The position numbers were made by a program, and so were the translations under genes. The notes under the pieces are model-generated. The model was not told where the DNA came from. It saw nothing but the letters and a program-made list of their open reading frames with translations, and did no database searches. Positions 26,113 to 35,241 of a stretch of 64,000 bases of DNA are shown here, piece by piece; the stretch's first letter is position 1; each line of letters starts with the position of its first letter. The stretch spans positions 58,834 through 122,833 of the forward strand of contig VGFQ01000008.1 in assembly GCA_016868815.1 (NCBI GenBank). The letters are read 5' to 3'. This stretch comes from Bacteroidota bacterium (GTDB lineage: Bacteria > Bacteroidota > Bacteroidia > Chitinophagales > Chitinophagaceae).

Positions 26113-29100
26113 CTAGAAGTTGACAGATACCTTGAAACCATATGATGCCACCAGTGGCAGTGCCTTGCCAATGATTCCCTGGTTCACACCGATGCCTTCA
26201 AAGGCCGCTTCAGGGTCTCCCTGCTCACCACTCTTATTCCATTGGAAAATATTCCTTCCGATAATACCAAGAGTGAGGTTTTCGATTTTCCTTTTGGAAA
26301 GGTATCTAGAAGGAACGCTGTAATCAATGACGATCTCCTTCAATTTGAAATTGGTAGCATCGCGTATCAGCGTCTGCGGAAAGCTCCAGTACTGGGAGCC
26401 CAATACAAGGCCTGGAAGCGAGTAGAAGGTCTGCAGCGGATTGGCGCCATTGACTATATAGTCGTTATCGTTTTTGGGATCGCCGCCGGGCTTCAGCCAG
26501 ACTCCCTGGAGATAGCATGCGTCCTGCACTACTACGCCCCCATATCCAGCATAATTACGTACGAGTACTGCCTGCTGTGCGTATGGCATCTGCTGCCAGT
26601 TAGGCCAGGGAAGCCCGCCCGAGGCAGCATCTCTGCCGCCCACTGTATACGCATTTGTGCCATTTACAAGGTCGCCGATGGTCAGCCAGGAGTGACCATT
26701 TGTCACAGACCGCCGGGTGACATTTGATATGTACTGCCCTCCCATGCGGAGGCTGCCTACTGCAGACAGTTTGAAGCCTTTGTACCGCAGCGAGGTATTC
26801 ATCCCGAGGATGAAGTCGGGGTTGTAGTTACCGATTGAATTCCTGTCCTTTTCCAGGTTGGAGAACTGCCAGGCACCTGTATTGTCCAGGATGAGCATAC
26901 CGGCATACTTGCTGGTGGCCGGCATGCGCTTGAATGCATTACTCTCCCACATAGTACCGATCCGGTCTCCTTCGGCCATGCGGATGGATATGTTAGGCCC
27001 ATTACCGTAAAATGTATATCCGTTGGGAACATAGGCTTTTGATAGCTTCAGGATGTGCGCATCCACTTTTGTGAAGTATGCAGAAAGATCCCATGTCCAT
27101 TTCTTAGTCTTAACGGGCACCAGGTTCAGCCCAATCTCAATGCCTTTCGACTGTACTGTACCCACATTTGTGAGCATCCCTCCATACCCAGTGCCGGGTG
27201 AGGTAGGGATAAAATCCTGCTGGTTTTCATGCGTTTTTTGAAAAAGTGTGATATCCATAGAAATCCGCCTCTGCAGAAAGCTAAGGTCAATACCGCCCTC
27301 ATAGGTAGTCGACACTTCCGTCTGAATATTAGGGTCCACCAGCTGGCCCCCAATATTCAGAATCTTCACAGCGCCATAGTCTACCGGGTTGAAGCTGTAG
27401 GTATTATTGCTTCGAGGCTTCCCGATACCATGACCAACCTGTGCGATACCACCACGCAATTTTACCAGGCTGACAAAAGATGGAAGTTTAAGGCTCTCAG
27501 AAGCGAGCCAACTTAGAGATGCTGAAGGGTAAAAGTGATGGTTCTTGTCTTCCTCTAGAATTCCGCTCATATCATAACGACCGGAAAGGTCCAAGTAGAC
27601 CTGGTTGTCATATCCAATCGTGGTGTTAAAGTACCCGCTCTGCGTTTTTCCGATATTCCAGGTATTAGTGGATGAGAGAGTACCAGCTACGGCGTTGCCC
27701 AGACTGAAGTCATTGGGCCGCACCAACCTGTCTGCCTTTGAGGTGTACGAGTAGGTGTTGCCATATACATAATTATACCCCAGCGTCGCTTCTGTAGAGA
27801 TTTTTTTGAAACTCTTATTCCATAGCAACATGACATCCGAGTTAACCGAATAAGCATTCTGTGTTTCTACGGAGTATCTACCGTCTCGATTAGCGACACT
27901 GGTAAAACCCTTGTGCAGTTTGTACTCATAATTGTCCCCATCGTAATTCATACCGGAGCGAAGAAGAAGCTTTAAAGGCTTTATGAATTGCCATTCAAGT
28001 TCAGCCTTTCCGAAGAAGTTATCTTTTCTGTAGGTGTTAAACTCACCATAAGCGTACATGTAGGGATTATCAGCCTGTGGCAACCCATTAGGAGCAAATT
28101 GTGGCGCATTCTGACGGATGCCCTCAAATCCTCGCAGCCAGATATTCTTCATTTCCTTAATGGGCTGAAAATGCGCTAGGTAGTCCATCGTCAGCATTTC
28201 AATTACCTGGTTGTTGGAGGATGACTTATTCGGAGAAAACTGAGTCACATAGTTACTGGCAACGGTCAACTTTATTTTTTGGGTGATATCGTAGCTCGCG
28301 TTCAAGTTGAAGGTCATTCTGTCGGTCGCATTATTGGGCATGATACCCCGATTGTTCATCCTTCCTACTGAGAATCGGAATGAACCTCTATCTGAATTCC
28401 CTGTAACATTAAGGTTGTAGTTATTAGTCGATCCATTGACCATAAACTCTTGGAGGCGGTTCTCTTGTGTGGCCAAAAATGGTATAGTCTCATTGGCTTG
28501 TGTCAATGTATTCCATCGGGTAATATTAAAAGATCCGTCCAATTTGGGGCCCCAGTCGTATGCCCCACCTGGGATATAAACGCCTGCACGGATACCGACG
28601 CCGTACATAGTCTGTGTCTCGAAAAAGTTGAAAGGCCTGTCAACAATCATTGAAGTGTTGAATGAGACGCCGATACCCTTTTTGGCTCCTTTCCCTGATT
28701 TTGTCGTGATCATAATTACGCCGTTGCCTGCCTGCGATCCATATAGTGCACCAGCACTGGCACCCTTCAGCACCGAAATACTCTCAATATCTTCAGGATT
28801 CAACTGTGAGAGGAGATTTCCAAAGTCTACATTATTCTTATTAGTGATATCGGACCTGCCAAGAGGGATACCGTCAATGATATACAAGGGCTGGCTCTTT
28901 GAAGTGGAGGCCGGGAGATTAAGACTGGTAGCTCCCCGAATGGTAATGAATACAGAGCCCGCTGGGTCAGTACTCGCCTGAGTAAAGTTCACGCCACTCA
29001 TTCTGCCGTCAAGAGATCTTACTAGGTTGGCGCTTCCATTATTTGCTATATCCGCACCTTTTATATCTGCCATGGCATAGCCGAGCGATCGTTTCTTTCT

Positions 29101-29523
29101 CGTCAATCCCAGGGCAGTCACCACCACATCGCTAAGGATTGTCGCATCAGGTTTTAGGCTAATGCGTACGCGCTCTGCCCCATTGAGGGGTACTGTCTGG
29201 GTTAAAAAGCCGACCGAGGAGATTTCCAGGGTTGTCCGCAGGCTTGGGACTGAAATGATAAATTCCCCTTTTACGTTACTCACAGCTGTCGTGTTGGCTC
29301 CAACAACACGTATAGTGGCACCGTCCACAGAACCACCCCTGTCATCCGCAATAGTGCCCCGGATGGTAGTGTCCGCATCATGAGGCCGTATTCTGGTATA
29401 CCCAACCGTTTCGTGACGCCCCGCTAGGAGCGAATCAGGATAAATGAAAAATATAGTCACCAGCGCTACCAGTAATCTGATAAAATGACTAACCGCAGTT
29501 GTTGACTTTAGCTTTTTCCTCAT
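26113..29523 (-). CDS. SusC/RagA-family TonB-linked outer-membrane transporter
   Basis: 1136 residues, signal region 1-35. A carboxypeptidase-regulatory-like domain follows (TIRGTIADDRGGSVDGATIRVVG..., about 52-135). Next is the plug with the SusC signature (SLDGRMSGVNFTQASTDPAGSVFITIRG and ISVLKGASAGALYGSQAGNGVIMITTK), then a large beta-barrel ending ASYGFKVSVNF. It is the energy-dependent importer of oligosaccharides across the outer membrane, working with the adjacent SusD. No STN domain is apparent, so trans-envelope anti-sigma signalling is not expected; control may be through the dyad region upstream. Confidence 0.95.
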   Translation of the reverse strand: MRKKLKSTTAVSHFIRLLVALVTIFFIYPDSLLAGRHETVGYTRIRPHDADTTIRGTIADDRGGSVDGATIRVVGANTTAVSNVKGEFIISVPSLRTTLEISSVGFLTQTVPLNGAERVRISLKPDATILSDVVVTALGLTRKKRSLGYAMADIKGADIANNGSANLVRSLDGRMSGVNFTQASTDPAGSVFITIRGATSLNLPASTSKSQPLYIIDGIPLGRSDITNKNNVDFGNLLSQLNPEDIESISVLKGASAGALYGSQAGNGVIMITTKSGKGAKKGIGVSFNTSMIVDRPFNFFETQTMYGVGIRAGVYIPGGAYDWGPKLDGSFNITRWNTLTQANETIPFLATQENRLQEFMVNGSTNNYNLNVTGNSDRGSFRFSVGRMNNRGIMPNNATDRMTFNLNASYDITQKIKLTVASNYVTQFSPNKSSSNNQVIEMLTMDYLAHFQPIKEMKNIWLRGFEGIRQNAPQFAPNGLPQADNPYMYAYGEFNTYRKDNFFGKAELEWQFIKPLKLLLRSGMNYDGDNYEYKLHKGFTSVANRDGRYSVETQNAYSVNSDVMLLWNKSFKKISTEATLGYNYVYGNTYSYTSKADRLVRPNDFSLGNAVAGTLSSTNTWNIGKTQSGYFNTTIGYDNQVYLDLSGRYDMSGILEEDKNHHFYPSASLSWLASESLKLPSFVSLVKLRGGIAQVGHGIGKPRSNNTYSFNPVDYGAVKILNIGGQLVDPNIQTEVSTTYEGGIDLSFLQRRISMDITLFQKTHENQQDFIPTSPGTGYGGMLTNVGTVQSKGIEIGLNLVPVKTKKWTWDLSAYFTKVDAHILKLSKAYVPNGYTFYGNGPNISIRMAEGDRIGTMWESNAFKRMPATSKYAGMLILDNTGAWQFSNLEKDRNSIGNYNPDFILGMNTSLRYKGFKLSAVGSLRMGGQYISNVTRRSVTNGHSWLTIGDLVNGTNAYTVGGRDAASGGLPWPNWQQMPYAQQAVLVRNYAGYGGVVVQDACYLQGVWLKPGGDPKNDNDYIVNGANPLQTFYSLPGLVLGSQYWSFPQTLIRDATNFKLKEIVIDYSVPSRYLSKRKIENLTLGIIGRNIFQWNKSGEQGDPEAAFEGIGVNQGIIGKALPLVASYGFKVSVNF

Positions 29524-29593
29524 GATTAAGAGGTTTTATTCTAATGATGAATGTAGAAAATTTTTTTAACATAATCAACTACAATCTATTATA

Positions 29594-29677
29594 CCGAATA
29601 TATGGAAATAGAGTACAGCTACAATCCATTTGAAATGGGTGATTGATGCATGCTATTTTTAATTAACATATATTCGG
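29594..29677. promoter_or_regulatory. Inverted repeat between susC and the SBF transporter
   Basis: The 11-base sequence CCGAATATATG (29594-29604) recurs as its exact reverse complement CATATATTCGG at 29667-29677, in the 223-base gap between divergent susC and the transporter gene. A near-direct repeat CTACAATCYATT occurs at 29579-29590 and 29619-29630, 40 bases apart. The layout suggests a regulator binding both sites and controlling the two divergent units together. No regulator gene is adjacent. Chance in AT-rich DNA cannot be excluded. Confidence 0.4.
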
Positions 29678-29746
29678 AAGATAATAAGCAAGCCAGAACC
29701 ATTAATGGATAATTTACGAACCATCCATCATCCTTAAATACATCAT

Positions 29747-30613
29747 ATGCAAGCCAGCTTTCTCTCTGTTGTCCTGCTGCCCGTGGCGCTTGCCGTCATC
29801 ATGATGGGACTGGGCCTGTCCCTGGTCATTGACGACTTTAAAAGGGTCGTGGTATATCCCACGGCCGTCGCCGTGGGATTGGCCTGCCAGATCATCCTCC
29901 TCCCGCTGGCCTGCTTCTGGCTGGTCAGCCTCTGGGGCCTGGAGCCAGTACTCGCCGTCGGCATGATGTTACTGGCTGCCTCGCCAGGCGGTCCCACTGC
30001 CAATCTCTACAGCCATATCGCCAAAGGCGACGTCGCACTCAACGTCACGCTCACCGCCGTGAACAGCGTCGTCTCGATCTTCACCCTCCCACTGATCGTG
30101 AACCTGTCGATGGCCAGCCTGCTGGCATCTGACCAGGCCATCCCCCTCCAGTTTCGGAAGATCTTCGAAGTCTGCGTGATGATCCTAATACCCGTGGCGA
30201 TCGGTATGTTGGTACGCAATAAGGCCCCCAAGCTGGCCGCGCGGCTTGACAAGCCGGTCAAGATCACCTCCGCCCTCTTCCTGGTAGGGGTGATCGTACT
30301 GTCTATCCTCAAAGAGAAAAGTCATATCGCAGAAGCCTTCCGACAGGTAGGACTGGCAGCCCTCGCCTTCAACCTCCTCAGCCTTGCCACCGGCTACTTC
30401 ATACCCAAGCTATTCCGCATCAGCGAGAAGCAGTCAATCGCCATAGGCATGGAGATCGGCATCCACAACGGGACGCTGGCGATCTTCATAGCCCTCAGCG
30501 TCATCGGCAACAGCGACATGAGCATACCGCCGGTCATATACAGTCTGATCATGTTCTTCACGGCCGCCCTCTTCGGATACTGGGTAAACCGAAATCGAAA
30601 AGCAGAGACCTGA
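29747..30613 (+). CDS. Bile acid:sodium symporter family (BASS/SBF) transporter
   Basis: 288 residues with about nine to ten hydrophobic segments. The BASS-family features are present: MMLLAASPGGPTANLYSHIAKGDVALNVTLTAVNSV (Pro/Gly crossover helix region) and AIGMEIGIHNGTLAI (the second sodium-site motif). Members import bile acids, pantoate, pyruvate or other organic acids with sodium. The bile-acid name is historical; in a soil-type Bacteroidota with uronate catabolism a keto-acid or organic-acid substrate is more likely (inference). It is divergent from susC across a region with an inverted repeat and converges with the lyase gene. Confidence 0.88.
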   Translation: MQASFLSVVLLPVALAVIMMGLGLSLVIDDFKRVVVYPTAVAVGLACQIILLPLACFWLVSLWGLEPVLAVGMMLLAASPGGPTANLYSHIAKGDVALNVTLTAVNSVVSIFTLPLIVNLSMASLLASDQAIPLQFRKIFEVCVMILIPVAIGMLVRNKAPKLAARLDKPVKITSALFLVGVIVLSILKEKSHIAEAFRQVGLAALAFNLLSLATGYFIPKLFRISEKQSIAIGMEIGIHNGTLAIFIALSVIGNSDMSIPPVIYSLIMFFTAALFGYWVNRNRKAET

Positions 30614-30644
30614 CCGGAGGATGGCTATCTAACAAACCGCTGCC

Positions 30645-31790
30645 TTAGAGCCAGATCAGCGGGTGCCGAACCGGCAGGTTGCGAATCACCTCCTCCACTT
30701 CCGGGAAATGCGGGAGCCGACGCCAGGTCTCCATCCAGTCCATCACACCAAACCGCTGACAGGCAAACAGCAGGAAAGGATGTGCCACCGGCCATTCGTC
30801 CCAGTACATCACATCGGGCTTGTAGGGCCAGCGCGACTTGTCGGCCACAAAGGGATGCATCCATTCGACGGCACTGCGCATGTTGCGTCCGCCGGGCAGC
30901 CGGAAGGCCCATAGGTCTTCAGAAGGCGTCGACAGGACATGGCAGAGCGTGGCCATGGCGTCGAGATTGAACAGGGCGTAGCCGTAGGGTTTGGTACGTG
31001 CGAGCTCACGCGGAAAACGGCCGAGACTATCGAGCTGCCCCGGCAGCAGCTGTTCGCGGAAGCGGCGCCGGCAACTGTCGAGCCATGGTGCATCGCCGGT
31101 GAAGCGGGCGAAGACAGCCACCTGCATCACCCAGCAGGTACCGTGGTTGTTGAGGGCCTTCGACTCCTGCACACCGTAGGGATGGGTACTCACCCAGTCG
31201 ATATATGCACGAAACCAGTCGCGCGACGGACGCAAGACGGCCGTGTCAGCATACTTGGATCTTGACATGACATGCAGGGTCTGCGCGACCTCCATCATCT
31301 GGATCATATCGATCACCCCGACGGCGCGGCCCGTGAAGCGGCCTTTCACCGCCTGAGCATAGTTCAGCGACGGGTTCATGCGCGTGGCCGTATCGCGGAA
31401 CCAGGCCGATGCGTGGCGCATCGCCTGACGCACGTACCGCGCGTCGCCCGTGAGCAGCCAGCCCGAGCCCAGGGCGCCCATGATGCGACTGAACCGCACC
31501 ATCGCGTGCCGGTGCGCGACGAAGTTGCTGGGGTTGGTCATCCCGTCGCGCTGGATATAGGGGCTGTCGGGATGCACGGGGTTCGGCCACCAGTAGTCGC
31601 CCTCCGAGAAGAAGTCGTGCAGCCCGCCGGCGGAACGTATGCTTCGGGTAGCCGTGACCGTGATAGGTACTTCCTGCAATGCCTGCCGGGCCTGAGCAAT
31701 TGTTTCAGCCCGAAGGATGGCATCCATGCCGGGCAGGCTGTCGGCGGTGACCGGAGAAAAGCTGAGCAGGATGGGCAGGAGGCAAGTCAT
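30645..31790 (-). CDS. Alginate-lyase-fold polysaccharide lyase (paralogue of 14995-16257)
   Basis: 381 residues with signal peptide (MTCLLPILLSFSPVTA). The same landmarks occur as in the other lyase: YWWPNPVHPDSPYIQRDG, WFRDTATRMNPSLNYAQAVKG and NNHGTCWV at the catalytic Asn/His site. The Tyr following NNHG in the paralogue (VWYD) is replaced by Cys-Trp here, so a different Tyr must serve or the specificity differs. It is 30 bases downstream of a sulfatase and forms a two-gene operon with it. Role: beta-elimination of an acidic polysaccharide, linkage unknown. Confidence 0.82.
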   Translation of the reverse strand: MTCLLPILLSFSPVTADSLPGMDAILRAETIAQARQALQEVPITVTATRSIRSAGGLHDFFSEGDYWWPNPVHPDSPYIQRDGMTNPSNFVAHRHAMVRFSRIMGALGSGWLLTGDARYVRQAMRHASAWFRDTATRMNPSLNYAQAVKGRFTGRAVGVIDMIQMMEVAQTLHVMSRSKYADTAVLRPSRDWFRAYIDWVSTHPYGVQESKALNNHGTCWVMQVAVFARFTGDAPWLDSCRRRFREQLLPGQLDSLGRFPRELARTKPYGYALFNLDAMATLCHVLSTPSEDLWAFRLPGGRNMRSAVEWMHPFVADKSRWPYKPDVMYWDEWPVAHPFLLFACQRFGVMDWMETWRRLPHFPEVEEVIRNLPVRHPLIWL

Positions 31791-31820
31791 AGGCTGGTTC
31801 TTATTTGTCTGAGGCCTGCG

Positions 31821-33365
31821 TCACTGTCCATCGGGATAGGGCAAGGGCATACCCGTCGCCCGGACGCGCGGCATGGGCGAGCCCATCTCACGGAGGCGAT
31901 CGCTGAGGGCGGCAGCCAACTCCTGTACTTTGTCGGGCCGGACGGCAGCGAGGTCATGCGCTTCCCGGAGGTCGTCGCGGAGGTGGTAGAGTTCTTTCTT
32001 GCCGGTGCGGAGGGAGACGACCAGCTTCCAGTCGCCGCGGCGTATGGCACTGTGAAAGTTGATCCCGGGACCGTCGCTGTCAATCCATTTGACAGGATAA
32101 TGCCAGTAGAAGATGCGTTCCCCGAGGTCTCGGCGACGGCCGTTGAGCAGGGGAACGATGCTCTGTCCGTCGACCGTCTGCAAGGGCCTGGCATCGGTGA
32201 TGCGTGCCATGTCGAGCAGGGTGGGAAACAGATCGTCGACATGGATGGGTACGTGGATCGATGTGCCTGGCTGGGTGACGCCTGGCCAGCGGATGAGGAT
32301 GGGGTCGCGGATGCCGCCCTCATAGACGGAGCCCTTGCCGGCACGCAGCGGCAGATTCTGGGTATGGGGCTGGCCGCCGCGGGGTGGTGCGAGGCTGAGG
32401 CCGCCATTATCGCTCAGGAAGACGATCACAGTGTTTTCTTCTACCTTCCGGTCGCGGAGGTAGTCGAGCAGGTCGCCCAGGCTTTTGTCCATTCCTTCGA
32501 CGAGTGTGGCATAGGCGGCTTCGACGGAGTCTAGGCCCTGCCGCAGGTACCGCTGCAGATATTGGGGGTCGGCCATGATGGGCGTGTGCACGGCGTAGTG
32601 CGAGAGATGTAGAAAGAAAGGCTGGCCGTTGCGTACCGGGGCGTCAAGGGCGCGTAAGGCCTCGCGAGTAAGGGCCTCGGTGAGGAAGATGCCAGTGCCA
32701 TGGTACTCCTGCAAGTCGCTCACGGCGTTGATGGTCGGCTTCTGCGGGACATTGCCGTAGTTCTCTTCGGAGAGATAGCTCTGCGGGTGTCCCGTCGACT
32801 TGCCGGCGATGTTGACCTGGAAGCCCAATGCCAGCGGGTTGGAGCCGGGCGTGCCGCTCGAGCCCCAGTGGGCCTTGCCGACATGGATGGTGTAATAGCC
32901 GGCCTGGCTGAGGATCCATGGGAGGGGGGTGGCATGGATGGTGGAAGGGATGCCAGCCACCGGGCTTAGACCGTTGTGGTTCCATACGACAGACTGTAGT
33001 TCACGGTCAGGGTTATCCGTATTCTGGTCTCTGAACGGTGAGGTCCAGTTGACCACATGGTGGCGGGTGACGTTCATCCCTGTGATCATACTCACCCGGC
33101 TAGGCGTGCATACGGGAGAAGTGTAAGCACTGGTCATCTTCACACCGGATGCGGCGAGGCGCTCCATGGCCGGCGTGCGGAAGCGTTGGTTCAGTAGGGT
33201 GCGCTGACGGTCGAAGGGAACGGAACAGTCCTGCCAGCCCATGTCATCGACAAGGAATACGACGATGTTCGGCCTCCGCATGGCTTGGGCCTGGGAAGAA
33301 ACAGGAGCAAAAGGATAAGCAATGACCCCAGCGAGCCATAGAAAAAACCCTCTGAATGTCTGCAT
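31821..33365 (-). CDS. Secreted arylsulfatase-type sulfatase (family S1)
   Basis: 514 residues with signal peptide (1-28, ...SSQAQA). Metal-binding Asp pair in NIVVFLVDDMGWQD, formylglycine motif C86-T-P-S-R in TSPVCTPSRVSMITG, SDNGGLSLAPPRGG as the later metal/sulfate-binding segment, and VYEGGIRDPILIRWPG typical of arylsulfatase A-like enzymes. It belongs to a different S1 subfamily from the tandem sulfatases at 16299-19593 and so probably removes sulfate from another position. It is upstream of a lyase gene in the same operon. Confidence 0.92.
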   Translation of the reverse strand: MQTFRGFFLWLAGVIAYPFAPVSSQAQAMRRPNIVVFLVDDMGWQDCSVPFDRQRTLLNQRFRTPAMERLAASGVKMTSAYTSPVCTPSRVSMITGMNVTRHHVVNWTSPFRDQNTDNPDRELQSVVWNHNGLSPVAGIPSTIHATPLPWILSQAGYYTIHVGKAHWGSSGTPGSNPLALGFQVNIAGKSTGHPQSYLSEENYGNVPQKPTINAVSDLQEYHGTGIFLTEALTREALRALDAPVRNGQPFFLHLSHYAVHTPIMADPQYLQRYLRQGLDSVEAAYATLVEGMDKSLGDLLDYLRDRKVEENTVIVFLSDNGGLSLAPPRGGQPHTQNLPLRAGKGSVYEGGIRDPILIRWPGVTQPGTSIHVPIHVDDLFPTLLDMARITDARPLQTVDGQSIVPLLNGRRRDLGERIFYWHYPVKWIDSDGPGINFHSAIRRGDWKLVVSLRTGKKELYHLRDDLREAHDLAAVRPDKVQELAAALSDRLREMGSPMPRVRATGMPLPYPDGQ

Positions 33366-33567
33366 GCAGTCGGATTGAAATGAGTTAGAAAGGATCCAAG
33401 AATGATCAAGTTAGCCTAAAAAGAAAAATAAGGCTGGGTTAATGCTACGCTGGGCTTTGTGTATGACCTTAATTTTATTTGACTTCCGCGATGCCTTCCT
33501 TCCCGTCGCCAGTGCCAGGCGACTCTGTTAGGATGACCATCTCTCAGTCATGCGCAGACGGGAAAGG

Positions 33568-34899
33568 CTAGGATGCTCTGCCGAGGCCGAAAAGCCCTTT
33601 GTTGAGTCGCTGCAAGGTCTCTTGCTTCGCTGCACCCGGAATAAGAATGGAGATGTTATTATCGCTTCCGCCATAGCTCACCATGCGCACTGGCACTTGG
33701 GTGAGGGAGCTGAAGACTTTGGCGAGGACGTCCGGTGTCTGTGCAATCTGATTGCCGACGATGGCTATAATGCTCTGCTCGCGGCAGATCTCGACATCTC
33801 CAAAAGGCTCCAGCTCCCGGACGATGGCGTCGAGGTGTACGGCACTATCGATGGTAAGGGAGACGGCCACCTCAGAAGTGGTGATCATATCGATGGGTGT
33901 CCGATATTTTTCAAACACTTCAAATACTTTCCGCAGGAAGCCATAGGCCAGAAGCATCCGGCTGCTCTTGACGCGTACTTCGATGATGCCATCTTTGGCA
34001 GCGATGGCCTTTACACCCTGCGAACCGGCTTCTTCGACGATGGATGTTCCCTTTGCGTCGGGCTGCATGGTGTTGAGGAGGCGCACAGGCACTTTATAGT
34101 GTTGGGCCGGCCAGATGGAGGCGGGGTGCAGGATCTTGGCGCCGAAGTAGGCCAGTTCTGCGGCTTCGTCGAAGCTGAGCTGGTCGATGGGATAGGTCTG
34201 ATCGACGATGCGGGGGTCGTTGTTGTGCATGCCGTCGATGTCTGTCCAAATTTCACAAAGGGAGGCGTTTGCCGCAGCGGCAATCAAAGAGGCTGAATAA
34301 TCGCTGCCGCCGCGCTTTAGGTTGTCGACCTCCCCGCGGGCATTGCGGCAGATATATCCTTGGGTTATGAAGAGTCCGACGCCGGGGTGCTTGGCAAGGA
34401 TCTGCTCTAGTCTCTGCTGGATTTCCGGGACGTGAGGCTCTTCGTACGCATCAATAGACATAAACTCAAGGGCCGGTAGTAGCTCGTGGCGAATGCCTTT
34501 CTCTTCGAGGTAGATCGAAAAGAGTTTGGTACTCATCAACTCTCCCTGGGCGAGGATGTCTTTGCTGAGGGCGTCGTTGAAAGAGATGCGCAGGATGATG
34601 CGTAGGAATTCAAAATGCTCGCGGATGATGGCGGTAGCCTTGGCGCGGGATGCATCTTCTGCCAGCAGGCTGGTGATGAAGCCGGCATAATGCGCTTCGA
34701 GCCGGTCGATGACTTCACGGGCAGTGTCGCGATCGCCTTTGGCAAGGGCTTCACCGATGGCTACGAGGGTGTTGGTGGTGCCACTCAGCGCGCTGAGCAC
34801 GACGATCTTGGTTTCTGTATCGCGGGTGACGAGGTCGGCCACCTGGTGCATCCGCTCCGGCTTACCGACGGATGTGCCGCCAAACTTCATGATTTTCAT
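33568..34899 (-). CDS. lysC: Aspartate kinase (monofunctional, LysC type)
   Basis: 443 residues from ATG at 34899. MKIMKFGGTSVG is the canonical nucleotide-binding start, so the upstream in-frame ATG at 34962 is unlikely. The kinase core includes LKRGGSDYSASL and WTDIDGMHNNDPR (aspartate/ATP site). Two C-terminal ACT domains follow (IEVRVKSSRMLLAYGFLRKVFEVFEKY and ISIIAIVGNQIAQTPDVLAKVF-like segments) and allow feedback control by lysine or threonine. The reaction is ATP-dependent phosphorylation of aspartate, first step to lysine, threonine and methionine. It stands alone and is divergent from the RELFVD paralogue. Confidence 0.93.
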   Translation of the reverse strand: MKIMKFGGTSVGKPERMHQVADLVTRDTETKIVVLSALSGTTNTLVAIGEALAKGDRDTAREVIDRLEAHYAGFITSLLAEDASRAKATAIIREHFEFLRIILRISFNDALSKDILAQGELMSTKLFSIYLEEKGIRHELLPALEFMSIDAYEEPHVPEIQQRLEQILAKHPGVGLFITQGYICRNARGEVDNLKRGGSDYSASLIAAAANASLCEIWTDIDGMHNNDPRIVDQTYPIDQLSFDEAAELAYFGAKILHPASIWPAQHYKVPVRLLNTMQPDAKGTSIVEEAGSQGVKAIAAKDGIIEVRVKSSRMLLAYGFLRKVFEVFEKYRTPIDMITTSEVAVSLTIDSAVHLDAIVRELEPFGDVEICREQSIIAIVGNQIAQTPDVLAKVFSSLTQVPVRMVSYGGSDNNISILIPGAAKQETLQRLNKGLFGLGRAS

Positions 34900-35241
34900 A
34901 CCTGCAGGTTGAAGGTTTCTCGCATGAGTGCCATTCGGACCGCACATGCTCGGAGAAGCCATGTTTCGAAAGTCGCGAAGGTACTGACGAAGATGTAATT
35001 TTACGAAAGGGATGGGAAGGAGTACTCATTTGTACGATGGTGAGATAGACTGGGCTTCTGTCGAAATGGCCTATCTTGTCAGTAAACAAGAAAGTGCTGC
35101 CATGCAATGGTTCTTTGTGGGGCGGCCGCTGTCGACCACCCCGCAAGTGCAACCGCTGGATCCCGAGGGCTATCACCAACTGTGCAGTGGACTAGCCCAC
35201 TCATCATCCTCCATTTCACGTGAGCCAATAATCCTGGCACT
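34900..35241. other. Divergent intergenic region between aspartate kinase and the RELFVD paralogue
   Basis: 342 bases, moderate composition. It must contain both promoters, but no box, dyad or small gene can be supported. Confidence 0.5.

Noticed and set aside
31272..32534. 420-codon plus-strand frame across the second lyase-sulfatase pair
   Set aside because: It is antisense to two genes with unmistakable lyase and sulfatase motifs.
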